NCBI RefSeq assembly: GCF_002939185.1
Contig: NZ_POVL01000015.1
Coordinates: 22,888-86,887, forward strand
Source of the DNA: Enterobacter sichuanensis
GTDB lineage: Bacteria > Pseudomonadota > Gammaproteobacteria > Enterobacterales > Enterobacteriaceae
DNA: 64,000 nucleotides
Reading direction: 5' to 3'
Below the pieces are notes generated by a model, which was not told where the DNA came from, made no database searches, and was given only the letters and a program-made list of their open reading frames with translations. Below are positions 1 through 8,482 of this stretch, one piece after another (positions within the stretch are counted from its first letter, which is position 1; the number at the start of each line of letters is the position of its first letter). The position numbers were made by a program, and so were the translations under genes.

Positions 1-2
1 TC

Positions 3-1439
3 CGTGACCAGAAAATCAACCTCTTCATGAAGAACAATTATGCCTTCGGCGGTAACAACTGCAGCATGATTATCAGCATGGAGCCTTGTTCGATCCCGGT
101 TACTGCCTACGACGAAAAGCGTGTGGCGATCACCGGTCTGGGTGCCGTTTCCGCGATTGGCCACACCGTTAACGAGATCCTCGACAACGTATGGCAACAA
201 CACCATACCGTTGAGCTGGGCGGCGTCACCTTCCCGGAAGACACGCTGGAAGAGGCGAAAGAACTGCTGGAGGTGCTTGAAACCACCCGTCAGTTCGAAG
301 CGTTGTTTGGGGAAGATTTCAGCGCGCTGGCCGAAACGCTGCCGGAAGCCAATGAACACTTTAAAACCTTCCAGGTTACCGGGCTCGAGCCGCGTAAACA
401 TCTGCGCCGCTTTGACCCTCGTAAGGCCACGCGTGGCGGGACATTCGCGCTGATTGCCCTGTCCGAAGCGCTGGAGCAGGCGAAGCGTAAAATCAAGCGT
501 GATGGCGACGCGCTTGGCATGGTCATGGGGATGTCCAGCGGGCCGCAGGAGACAACCTACAAATATCTGCAGAGCCTTAAGCCGGACCCACGCAAAGTCA
601 GAACCTCCGAATTCCCGGGATCGTTGATGAACTCCATCCCAACGTTCTGCGGCATTTCGGAAGGCATCAAGGGCTACACCACTACGCTGGCGACCGGTGA
701 GAACGCAGCATTAGGCGCACTCACCTACGGCTACGAAATCGTGCGTCAGGATCTGCAGCCGCAGGTGCTGGTGGGCGGTGCGGATGAGTATTTCCCGTCC
801 ATGTCCCTCTATATGGATGCTGTTACTCAGAAGCTGCATATGACCTCCGATGCCGGAGAATATCAGGTCTACGGTAACGATCCGAAGGGCTACATTCCTG
901 GCGAAGGTGCCTGCATGTTGCTGCTGGAGGATCCGCAGCGTGCCGCCGCGCGGGGTGCAGAAGTGCTGGCGGAAGTGGCCGGTTACGGTAAAGCCTGTAG
1001 CAACAGCTATTTTGACGCCTCTCAGCGGGACGAGAAATCCTCCTCCATGGCGCTGGCCATCGCCCGTGCGCTGGCGGATGCCGGTGTAACGGCGCAGGAG
1101 ATCGATCTGGTCTGCGGTACCAGCAACGGTAGCGATGACAGCTCACGCATTGAAATTGATGCGATTTGCGAAATCTTCGCCCGGACAAAGCCGGACGTGC
1201 CGGTTGTTAACTACAACGCCTGCTTTGGCTTTGTGGCATCTGCTGCCGGACTGCTTAACCTGGCCGTCATCATTGACTGTATTAAGAAGCAGGCGGTTCC
1301 CGCTATTCCTCATACCGTTGAGTTCTTCGATAAGCGAATTAACTTCGTTCGTGAACCGTTGAAACTTGCCCTGAAGCACGTATTGCTGGTGGGCGCGACG
1401 GAAGGCGGCAACTACTACGCGTTTGTGATTAAAGGATAA
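3..1439 (+). CDS. Tandem ketosynthase fusion, 5'-truncated by the window; complete domain is Cys-less (chain-length-factor-like)
   Basis: The reading frame is open from the first full codon, so the 5' end lies outside the window. The first ~25 residues (INLFMKNNYAFGGNNCS) look like the C-terminal signature of one ketosynthase. With no stop they run through a short linker into the start of another (KRVAITGLGAVSAIG). The protein therefore appears to be a KS-KS fusion. In the complete domain the active-site region reads TTLATGENAA, with Leu (codon 687-689) where the catalytic Cys is expected. The usual His motifs are also replaced (CGTSNGSDDSS and ACFGFVASAAG). GEGA and thiolase-fold segments remain. 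By analogy with chain-length factors this domain may be non-catalytic and pair with another KS; that is inference. It is followed after 4 bases by a second KS gene. Confidence 0.85.
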   Translation, partial: RDQKINLFMKNNYAFGGNNCSMIISMEPCSIPVTAYDEKRVAITGLGAVSAIGHTVNEILDNVWQQHHTVELGGVTFPEDTLEEAKELLEVLETTRQFEALFGEDFSALAETLPEANEHFKTFQVTGLEPRKHLRRFDPRKATRGGTFALIALSEALEQAKRKIKRDGDALGMVMGMSSGPQETTYKYLQSLKPDPRKVRTSEFPGSLMNSIPTFCGISEGIKGYTTTLATGENAALGALTYGYEIVRQDLQPQVLVGGADEYFPSMSLYMDAVTQKLHMTSDAGEYQVYGNDPKGYIPGEGACMLLLEDPQRAAARGAEVLAEVAGYGKACSNSYFDASQRDEKSSSMALAIARALADAGVTAQEIDLVCGTSNGSDDSSRIEIDAICEIFARTKPDVPVVNYNACFGFVASAAGLLNLAVIIDCIKKQAVPAIPHTVEFFDKRINFVREPLKLALKHVLLVGATEGGNYYAFVIKG

Positions 1440-1443
1440 TATT

Positions 1444-2661
1444 GTGGATAATGCCGCTATCATTTCGGGGTTCAGTACCTGTCTGCCGTTTGCCGAAGAC
1501 AGTCTTCAGTTAATTCATAATCTGAAGCTGGGCAAACGCGTTGAAAGAAAACCCTGGTTTAAATCCGACGACGAGGCAATTAAATGTGGGTTCGATGGCA
1601 ATAAACATATTGCCACGCTGGATCATACGGATGATAGCGCATTAGATCTGCTTTATCGTCTGATTGACGATGCACTCGGCCAGGCAAACCTGGATGCACA
1701 ATGGCTGGCCGGGTGCAATGCCCGGGTTTATTTAACCGGTATTGGCCCGCGGGTCGATGGTATGGCCTATAAAAGTTTCTACAACAAAAATGACGTTGAG
1801 GATATTTATCTTTCAAAGTCATTGATGCAGTTGCATGTCGATAATATGTCGCAGGATCGTATTGCCGGACATCTTGCGCGTAAATATAACCTGCAGTATT
1901 TACCCCCCAATATGAATTGCACCAGTAATTCAGCCCTGACGGCGGTGCATTTAGGGTGCCAGGCTATTGAGCATGGCGGCGTGGATATTGTGTTAGTCGT
2001 GAACTGCTCGAAAATAAAAACCCAGGATATCTGGTTTCTGGATACCCAGTCGATGCTGGATAGCCATCTTGTTCAGCCCTTTGGTGAAAACAGTCAGGGG
2101 GTGCTTTTCGCTGAAGGTTATAGTGCGATTCTGCTGGAAAATTGCCGTCACCGTCGTGCCAGAAAAGCAAAGGGAGGGGTGCGGCTACAAACAACCTATA
2201 CCCAAATCAGCGCGGGCAGAAGCAACGACAGTTCCTGGCTTAGCACCAATATATTAAAAGTGATGCAGGCCACGATGAAAAAAGCCGAACTCGACCCGGA
2301 GGCATTATGCGCGATTATCCCCCACGGTAATGGTTCATCCGTCAGCGATAAAGCGGAAGCCAAAGCGATAGAGATGTTTACTGAGGGGAATACCATCCCG
2401 GTACTGGCCTATAAAGGCCAGATTGGCTATACCGCCACCGGTTCAGGGATTGTCGATTTAATTATTGGGCATCATTCGCTAACCCAGCGAGAGCTTATTT
2501 CACCCGTTGGCAACGACACCATTATTGATGCCGTTGCTCAGCATGTCCTGATTGACCAGGGCGTTATTGGACATCAAAAAAATCATCTGCTTAAAGTCGG
2601 GGTAGGTGTCGATGGCTCAATTATTGGCGCCGTGATGTCTGATATTCATCCAGGCTGTTGA
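1444..2661 (+). CDS. Beta-ketoacyl-ACP synthase family protein
   Basis: 405-residue thiolase-fold protein starting at GTG with a good AAGGA ribosome site 7 bases upstream. The likely nucleophile is Cys159 in NCTSNSAL. His294 lies in the PHGNGSS segment that corresponds to the first catalytic His motif, and Lys324 in AYKGQIGY. The position of the second catalytic His (usually GHT) is Tyr329, so the standard Cys-His-His triad is incomplete. It sits directly behind a Cys-less KS domain and ahead of a smaller KS-like gene. A heteromeric condensing complex of paired KS subunits, as in type II polyketide and aryl-polyene systems, is plausible. It may condense or only transfer acyl chains; the sequence does not decide this. 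Confidence 0.82.
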   Translation: MDNAAIISGFSTCLPFAEDSLQLIHNLKLGKRVERKPWFKSDDEAIKCGFDGNKHIATLDHTDDSALDLLYRLIDDALGQANLDAQWLAGCNARVYLTGIGPRVDGMAYKSFYNKNDVEDIYLSKSLMQLHVDNMSQDRIAGHLARKYNLQYLPPNMNCTSNSALTAVHLGCQAIEHGGVDIVLVVNCSKIKTQDIWFLDTQSMLDSHLVQPFGENSQGVLFAEGYSAILLENCRHRRARKAKGGVRLQTTYTQISAGRSNDSSWLSTNILKVMQATMKKAELDPEALCAIIPHGNGSSVSDKAEAKAIEMFTEGNTIPVLAYKGQIGYTATGSGIVDLIIGHHSLTQRELISPVGNDTIIDAVAQHVLIDQGVIGHQKNHLLKVGVGVDGSIIGAVMSDIHPGC

Positions 2662-2679
2662 ACGAACATGGAGAGTAAC

Positions 2680-3630
2680 ATGTATTTATCCTCATTTTCG
2701 CTCATTGAGCCGGAAGATAAATTTTATTTCTATCAGCCCAGCTGGTTAAACGCCTGGGAGGCGCATTTATTTAATAAAGCGCTTAAATCAACCCATGCCA
2801 ACGGCTGGGGCTTAAAACGTTTTGGTACGCAGCCGGAGTTATATCCCGGTGAGATGATCCGTAATCCTCAGTATCAAAAATACCTTGAAGCGATGGAGCA
2901 AGCGGCAGATAACGCCCTCATGGCGCTGCCGGCGAAAGAGCGGATGAGGCTGTTAAAGCAGCGGACGGCATTTATTTATGTCGATTCCTGGGGCGAATCC
3001 GGGCCGTTTGAAAATATCTCCAGCGCATTACACATCTCAATGATTGATACGCTGCCCAAAAACCTGGTGAAGAAATTTTCTGTGAATTCACCCACCTGCA
3101 AACTCCGGGGGGAGAGGCAATCTTTCATTCAGGCCATGAGTCTGGCAAAGGATTACCTGAGCTGGGATGTGTTTGATTACGTGGTGATCTGCGCCGCCTA
3201 CCGGGCGATCCCGGTGCTGGTCTTTTCGGACGAAGATATTGCGCTCAAGTGGAGAGAGAAGCACAAGGGTAAAGCCCAGGATGTCAATTTAACCGTCGAG
3301 CGTGCGGGATGTTTCATTTTTAGTCAGCAAGAAAGTGCGATCAGGGTAAACGGCGGGCAATACGTGCTGGCAGATACCCTTGAGAACACGGACGCTGCGG
3401 ATCGCGTGGCGTTTGCTGGTCTGCGGAAAGAGATGCTGTCTCGCTCAACCGTTTCGCCGGTAAAGACGTTAGATCTGGTCGACACCTATGGTGCCAGTGG
3501 CTGCCTGACGCCGGCATTAAGCTTTGCGTATATCCAGCAGGCGCCGCATTTCGCAGGAAAATTGAGAACTATCGTTCCTGACAGGCAGTTCGGTTACAGC
3601 TATTTCGACATTGACTCGTGCAAGGAATAA
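2680..3630 (+). CDS. Degenerate ketosynthase-like protein of unknown function
   Basis: About 316 residues. ATG at 2680 is preferred to ATG 2668 because GGAG lies just upstream of it. No standard motif is clear. Even so, the layout follows a thiolase fold: a central NSPTCKLRGERQSF segment followed by a helix and VFDYVVICAAYRAIPVLVFSDE resembles the nucleophile elbow and following strand of a KS. TLDLVDTYGASGCLTPAL near the C-terminus resembles the GHTLGAAG segment. The position in the operon, behind two KS genes, supports an accessory or structural KS-like subunit. It could also be an unrelated acyltransferase-like protein; the KS relation is an inference from pattern only. Confidence 0.5.
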   Translation: MYLSSFSLIEPEDKFYFYQPSWLNAWEAHLFNKALKSTHANGWGLKRFGTQPELYPGEMIRNPQYQKYLEAMEQAADNALMALPAKERMRLLKQRTAFIYVDSWGESGPFENISSALHISMIDTLPKNLVKKFSVNSPTCKLRGERQSFIQAMSLAKDYLSWDVFDYVVICAAYRAIPVLVFSDEDIALKWREKHKGKAQDVNLTVERAGCFIFSQQESAIRVNGGQYVLADTLENTDAADRVAFAGLRKEMLSRSTVSPVKTLDLVDTYGASGCLTPALSFAYIQQAPHFAGKLRTIVPDRQFGYSYFDIDSCKE

Positions 3631-3639
3631 CGGCAACCC

Positions 3640-4347
3640 ATGAGCGGAATAATTAAAGAACTCCCAATGCTATCGCTGAACAATATCTATAAGAGTTATG
3701 GCTCGGGCGAAGGCAAAGTCGATGCCCTGAAAAATATTAACCTTGAAATAGAGAAAGGCGAATTCTTGGCCCTGTGCGGCCCTTCCGGCAGCGGCAAAAG
3801 TACGCTGTTAAATATCCTGTCGGGTATTGATAAGCCCAGCTTTGGCTCGGTGATGTTTCTGAGAAAGTTACTCAATAATTTACCGGAAGAACAATTATCG
3901 GAGATTCGCGGCAAGCATCTGGGATTCATATTTCAGTTTTTTAACTTGATACCCGTATTGAGCGTCTTTGATAACGTTTTTTTTCCGCTGGTATTAAACG
4001 GTCATACCAGCAAAAAAGAGGCGAAAGAGCGAGCGCTGTATTTTATCGAGAGCGTCGGGCTGATGGGATATACCGATCGTAAGCCGGGCCAGCTTTCGGG
4101 TGGACAGCAGCAGCGCGTGGCTATCGCCCGTGCGCTGGCGCATGACCCTCAGGTGGTGATTGCCGATGAGCCGACCGGGAACCTCGATCTGGTGACCGGT
4201 GAAGCCATCCTGGATCTGCTGCTGAAAATCAACCGGGAGACGCGTACCACTTTCATTATTTCGACGCACTCAAGCCAGCTGAAAGAGCGCGCGCGGCGTG
4301 TCGTTGAAATTAAGGACGGAGTGTTAGTTCATGATTCACAATCGTAA
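3640..4347 (+). CDS. LolD/MacB-type ABC transporter ATP-binding protein
   Basis: 235 residues with Walker A GPSGSGKST, Q-loop FQFFNLIP, signature LSGGQQQRVAIARAL, Walker B VVIADEP and an H-loop His in STHSS. This subfamily powers mechanotransmission permeases that work on substrates in or beyond the inner membrane (lipoproteins, macrolides, lipids) rather than ordinary import. The partner permease is encoded two genes downstream. The 3' end overlaps the next gene by 17 bases, so the genes are likely coupled in translation. An alternative start is the ATG at 3667, which would remove nine residues. Confidence 0.93.
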   Translation: MSGIIKELPMLSLNNIYKSYGSGEGKVDALKNINLEIEKGEFLALCGPSGSGKSTLLNILSGIDKPSFGSVMFLRKLLNNLPEEQLSEIRGKHLGFIFQFFNLIPVLSVFDNVFFPLVLNGHTSKKEAKERALYFIESVGLMGYTDRKPGQLSGGQQQRVAIARALAHDPQVVIADEPTGNLDLVTGEAILDLLLKINRETRTTFIISTHSSQLKERARRVVEIKDGVLVHDSQS

Positions 4348-4978
4348 TTTTTTCATTCTCTGCTGGCTGCTGATCTGCATGGCCTATGCCGGGAGCGTTA
4401 AAGCCGCAGCGGCCCCCGTGGCTGAGCAGGTGATAAAAAATGGCTTCCCGGCGCAGGCGGAAAAGCTTGCCGATATCACCCGTGCGTTGTTTACCGAATA
4501 CAAGGCCAATGATAACGCGCTGTCGCTGGTTTTTTATGCCTACGGCATGCTGCGCCAGGCAGGGCATTCCCTCAAAACGAATGACCTGATCCGGGCGTCT
4601 GAATACGGCAAAACGGGCTTTTTCTACCTTGATGAAGCGGTAGATCTTAATGAGGGCAATCTGCTGGTGCGCTACATGCGCGCCCGTGTCGACGCTTACC
4701 TGCCAGCGGATATTGGACGCTGTGTGGTGACGTTAAAAGATACGGAGCTGATGGCGAAAAGCCCTGAGGTATTTAATGCCGGGTTGATGAAGCACATTGA
4801 CGAAATGCGCTATCGCGCGCTGCTGAGCTGTAAACGTACCGCTGAGGCAGAAGCGCTACTGGCACACATTGAATTGCGTAACGCCAATTCAGCATTACCG
4901 CTGGCTTCTGGCGATGCGCCAGAGTGGGATATCAACGAAGTGACAGAGGTCTTGTTACCGCTGGTGAAAGGGAACTAA
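4331..4978 (+). CDS. Secreted periplasmic protein of unknown function
   Basis: 215 residues with a clear signal peptide: positive N-terminus, hydrophobic stretch FFILCWLLICMAYAGS, then a VKA-AAA cleavage region. The mature part is helical and Ala/Leu-rich, with two well-spaced Cys (in GRCVV and LSCKR) and a feel of TPR-like helical pairs; no domain can be named confidently. It overlaps the ATPase gene and abuts the permease start (TAA at 4976-4978, ATG at 4979). This suggests a periplasmic partner of the ABC exporter. Confidence 0.7.
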   Translation: MIHNRNFFILCWLLICMAYAGSVKAAAAPVAEQVIKNGFPAQAEKLADITRALFTEYKANDNALSLVFYAYGMLRQAGHSLKTNDLIRASEYGKTGFFYLDEAVDLNEGNLLVRYMRARVDAYLPADIGRCVVTLKDTELMAKSPEVFNAGLMKHIDEMRYRALLSCKRTAEAEALLAHIELRNANSALPLASGDAPEWDINEVTEVLLPLVKGN

Positions 4979-6289
4979 ATGTCCGGGGTTATGGTGTTAG
5001 CGAATAGTGTTGTTGTCCTCATTCTGATTTTTGTCCTCTGGTGCGTATTATTCCGCTCGCGGGACGTGAAGTTTGCTTTTTTAAACCTCTTTCGCCACAA
5101 GAGACGATCGTATTCCACCATTGCCGCGATTATGCTCGGTGGTGTGTCTATTTTTCTGTATGGCGGGTTTATCGATTACTCTTTCTGGATTTTGAAAGAG
5201 CAAACGATTCGAACCAATATTGGGCATGTGCAAATTTATAATGAAAATTATTTCCAGACGTCGAATAAGAATAAAAGCCTGATTGCAGATTATGCAGCCC
5301 TGAAAAAAGCGATTCTCAACGATCGCGATCTCGCACCGCATATTTCGACGCTATCCGGTCAGCTGGAATTTACCGGGGTGATTTCGCAGTATGAAAGCGA
5401 AACGTCCAGTTATTTTTCCGCACTGGGTGTGGAGCCTCTGCCTGCCTTAAAGCTGGGATCGTTTGATAAATTAATTTCCGGCAGCGACCTGTCCCGGGTG
5501 CGTACGGACGAAATCACGCTGGGCAGTGGGCTGGCGAAAACGCTTAATGCCCGCTATGACGACTGGCTGGATGTGCTGGTGGTGAATACCGAGGGCGGGC
5601 AGGGCGCGTTATCGATGAAGCTTCGCGGCATCTTTGAGTCCGGTATTAAGGATTACGATGATGTGGCAATGAAAATCCCGCTTGATACCGCGCAGCGCAT
5701 CATGGGGACCAACAGCGTCAGCAAGGTGTTAATACTGCTGAAGGACGAAGATACCGCCCTGTTCAGCGCCAAACTGCGCCAGTTTATTACGAAGCATCAT
5801 TTACCGCTGATGGTAAAAGACTGGAAAGAGACGTCGATCTTTTATCAGCAAGTGGAAGGCTTATTATCCGGGATCTATTTCTTCATTAAGCTCATCGTCG
5901 GGTTGATCGTGATCTTTATGATCGGCAATTCGATGACCATGAACATTATTGAACGTACCCGGGAAATCACCACCCTCAGGGCGATTGGCCTGAAACCGCT
6001 GCACGTTACAAGGCTGTTTTTACTGGAGGGGATTTTTATTGGCATTATCGGCGCCGTTGGCAGTCTGGCGACAGGTTATGCCATTGCCTCCGCCATCAAT
6101 CTTTACGGTATTGCGATGCCGCCGTCACCGGGACAAACGCTGGGCTATACGGCATTTATTAAAACCGACAGCGTCGCGCTTACCTGGATAACCCTGGTAT
6201 TACCGATCCTGGCCGCCACCGGTGCCTCTGTGCTACCCGCATTACGTGCGTCACGGCTGAATATTTCAGATGCTTTTAAATTTTCGTAA
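4979..6289 (+). CDS. FtsX/MacB-family ABC transporter permease
   Basis: 436 residues. An N-terminal transmembrane segment (about 8-25) is followed by a second (about 48-66), a long periplasmic MacB-PCD-like domain, and three C-terminal transmembrane helices (about 305-325, 345-370, 400-420). The C-terminal block has the FtsX hallmark ERTREITTLRAIGLKPLHV and ends PALRASRLNISDAFKF. This matches LolC/LolE/MacB permeases. It should form a dimer with the ATPase encoded just upstream. The LolA-like carrier encoded next suggests that the cargo is extracted from the inner membrane and passed through the periplasm. Confidence 0.92.
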   Translation: MSGVMVLANSVVVLILIFVLWCVLFRSRDVKFAFLNLFRHKRRSYSTIAAIMLGGVSIFLYGGFIDYSFWILKEQTIRTNIGHVQIYNENYFQTSNKNKSLIADYAALKKAILNDRDLAPHISTLSGQLEFTGVISQYESETSSYFSALGVEPLPALKLGSFDKLISGSDLSRVRTDEITLGSGLAKTLNARYDDWLDVLVVNTEGGQGALSMKLRGIFESGIKDYDDVAMKIPLDTAQRIMGTNSVSKVLILLKDEDTALFSAKLRQFITKHHLPLMVKDWKETSIFYQQVEGLLSGIYFFIKLIVGLIVIFMIGNSMTMNIIERTREITTLRAIGLKPLHVTRLFLLEGIFIGIIGAVGSLATGYAIASAINLYGIAMPPSPGQTLGYTAFIKTDSVALTWITLVLPILAATGASVLPALRASRLNISDAFKFS

Positions 6290-6298
6290 GGAAGCGAT

Positions 6299-7087
6299 AT
6301 GAAACGCGTTGTCATCATAAAACTGCTCTTTTGTCTGGGCCTGTTTTCCGCAGGGGCGTTTTCCGCCCCGGTGGATAACAAAGCCTCAGAGATTATTCGC
6401 CGTGCCGATGAGGTGCGTTCCCCGAATAAACCTTTTCGCTACACCCTGACCATTTATGAATATAAGTCGGGAGCGTCTCAACCTGACAATAAGCAGGTGC
6501 TGGATATTTCCATGCGCTTTATGAAACCCGAAGGGGAAATGAAAGCCGACGCCCGTTCGCTGGCACGGTTTATTTATCCCCCGCGCGACAAGGGCAAAGT
6601 GCTGCTCTCTGACTGGTACGATCTTTGGTTCTACACCCCGGAACTTCGTCGCCCGGTTCCCGTTTCGCGCCAGCAGCGTCTGGTGGGACAAATTTCCAAT
6701 GGCGACGTCATTGTGACCAATTTTGAGTATGCCTACCACGCCACCCTGCTGGGTGAAGAGCCGTGCGGCGAAACACAGTGCTATAAGCTGGCGTTAGTGC
6801 GCAAAACGGATGATGTCACCTGGCCAAAAGTTATCTATTACGTCGAAAAAGAGGGGGAGAACCGTCCTTTTAAAGCGTCGTATTACTCTCTGGATAATCA
6901 ATTGATTAAAGACGTGTTGTATCAGGATTTTCAAATGGTATTAGGGAAGATGCGTCCGATGAAAATTATCGTCCAGGAGGCCCGTCACGGTAAAAGCTAT
7001 TCCGTGATGGAGTACAGCGATGTTCGCCTGGAATCCTTGCCGGAATCCCACTTTACTCGCGAGTCTATTCAGCGAGGTGTCAATTGA
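6299..7087 (+). CDS. LolA-like outer-membrane lipoprotein-sorting protein
   Basis: 262 residues with a signal peptide (MKRVVIIKLLFCLGLFSAGAFSA) and a beta-rich mature part. The features LARFIYPPRDKGKVLLSDWYDLWFYTPELRRPVPVS resemble the COG2834 outer-membrane lipoprotein-sorting family, which has the half-barrel fold of LolA. Two Cys (EPCGETQC) may form a disulfide. GGAAG precedes the ATG. In analogous operons such proteins accompany FtsX-type permeases and carry a hydrophobic cargo between membranes. Here the cargo may be the acyl product of the KS genes; that link is inferred from context. Confidence 0.85.
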   Translation: MKRVVIIKLLFCLGLFSAGAFSAPVDNKASEIIRRADEVRSPNKPFRYTLTIYEYKSGASQPDNKQVLDISMRFMKPEGEMKADARSLARFIYPPRDKGKVLLSDWYDLWFYTPELRRPVPVSRQQRLVGQISNGDVIVTNFEYAYHATLLGEEPCGETQCYKLALVRKTDDVTWPKVIYYVEKEGENRPFKASYYSLDNQLIKDVLYQDFQMVLGKMRPMKIIVQEARHGKSYSVMEYSDVRLESLPESHFTRESIQRGVN

Positions 7088-8472
7088 AACGCACACTCAT
7101 GGGGTTAACCCTGGCACTCTCCGCTCTGCCGGTGAGCGTACTGGCGGACTGCCTGTCCGGCTCCGACGTGGCTAAAAACAGCACGGTCACGCTGTATGAG
7201 CAGGTGTCGCTGGTCAAAAAGCAAATCTCAGACTGGCGAATTGCTGGCCGAAACCCGTATACCAGACACAATATCTACAATGACGCCGGTGTGAATCTCA
7301 CCAGCCGGTGCGCCGTTGTTGATAATGCGCTGGAACTGGACTTATCCCTCTACGGGCTGACCTGGTACTCCCCGCGTAAGCTGGGGGCATTTGAAGAAGA
7401 CGACAGCCGCTCTCAACTGCTGATTGAACGTCTGAGACTGGTTTACGCCGTGTCAGACAGCGTGCAGCTTGAAGCGGGAAAACTTCAGGCGAAGCCAGGG
7501 CTCTTTTTCCTGCGTTCACCGTCCGATCTGACCCCGCATTACTACGCCGGGTTCAAACCGACGCGGCTTTACGATCCCGCGCTTCGCACGGCGTATCAGT
7601 CCTCGTCCTGGGCCGCGACGCTGTCAATGGATAACCGGGACGAGTCGCTCTCGCTGACCGTGATTCCGAAGCTGGCGACGATCGGTAAAGACTACCTGAC
7701 CTCCGGCAACTGGTCCGCGAACCAGCGTGGCAACAGCAGCGAGGCCTGGCTGTTGAGCTATACCTCACATGCCTTCCGTCACCATACGCCGGGAATGCGC
7801 ATCCTGCTGGGTGAGTCGCAGTCGATTGCTGTTTCTGACAGCTATCACTACACCCCACAGCTTACCCTGAACGCCGAGATGGCCTGGCACCGGGAGCAGC
7901 GCTGGCGTCATCTCTCTGAGGAGAAAAGTGCCGAAGTTCAGAATTATGCCTTTCCTTCGTCGCTGTATGACGCCGGGGACAAAAATGGCGTAGAGCTGGC
8001 CGTTGGCGGGCAATATACCTCTGATACCTTTAATGTTTTCGGCCTGGAATATTATTACCAGAGCGAAGGGTATTCACGCTCGGAATGGCGCAAACAGCGT
8101 GAGCTGATGACCTTCTTAAATACTCCGACAGGCTATGCGCCGCTCGACAGGGCATTTGATTCCTATAAGTACCTGATGGCTTCCGAGATAAGCAATACGG
8201 GCAATAAAGGCATGCTGCAGGGGAAACACTATCTTAACGCCTGGTCCAGCGTGCAGTTCACCCATCAGATTGCATTGCAACCCTATTTTATCCTTAACCT
8301 GATGGATAAAAGCACCATGGCGGGACTCCACATCAGCGCACCGCTGACCTTTATCGATGACCAGCTGGAAGCGTATACCGGCGTCTATTCCGCGCTGGGT
8401 AGCGCAAATTCTGAGTTTGCCTTCTTCGGTGATGTCGCCGGTGGCTATGTTGGCTTTAAGTATTACTTATAA
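7084..8472 (+). CDS. Probable outer-membrane beta-barrel protein
   Basis: 462 residues. The start is TTG at 7084, overlapping the upstream TGA, and places Lys-Arg ahead of the hydrophobic signal segment (LMGLTLALSALPVSVLA). The mature protein has a repeating aromatic/hydrophobic pattern with many Tyr, Trp and Ser, and ends GYVGFKYYL. A terminal hydrophobic/aromatic signature is typical of barrels folded by BAM. It would be the outer-membrane end of the pathway that starts with the ABC exporter. I do not recognise a named family. Confidence 0.68.
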   Translation: MKRTLMGLTLALSALPVSVLADCLSGSDVAKNSTVTLYEQVSLVKKQISDWRIAGRNPYTRHNIYNDAGVNLTSRCAVVDNALELDLSLYGLTWYSPRKLGAFEEDDSRSQLLIERLRLVYAVSDSVQLEAGKLQAKPGLFFLRSPSDLTPHYYAGFKPTRLYDPALRTAYQSSSWAATLSMDNRDESLSLTVIPKLATIGKDYLTSGNWSANQRGNSSEAWLLSYTSHAFRHHTPGMRILLGESQSIAVSDSYHYTPQLTLNAEMAWHREQRWRHLSEEKSAEVQNYAFPSSLYDAGDKNGVELAVGGQYTSDTFNVFGLEYYYQSEGYSRSEWRKQRELMTFLNTPTGYAPLDRAFDSYKYLMASEISNTGNKGMLQGKHYLNAWSSVQFTHQIALQPYFILNLMDKSTMAGLHISAPLTFIDDQLEAYTGVYSALGSANSEFAFFGDVAGGYVGFKYYL

Positions 8473-8482
8473 GGAAATGACT

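Noticed and set aside
8357..8482. Upstream extension of the FabD-like frame
   Set aside because: It lies within the barrel gene; ATG 8483 gives a normal FabD N-terminus with a ribosome site.
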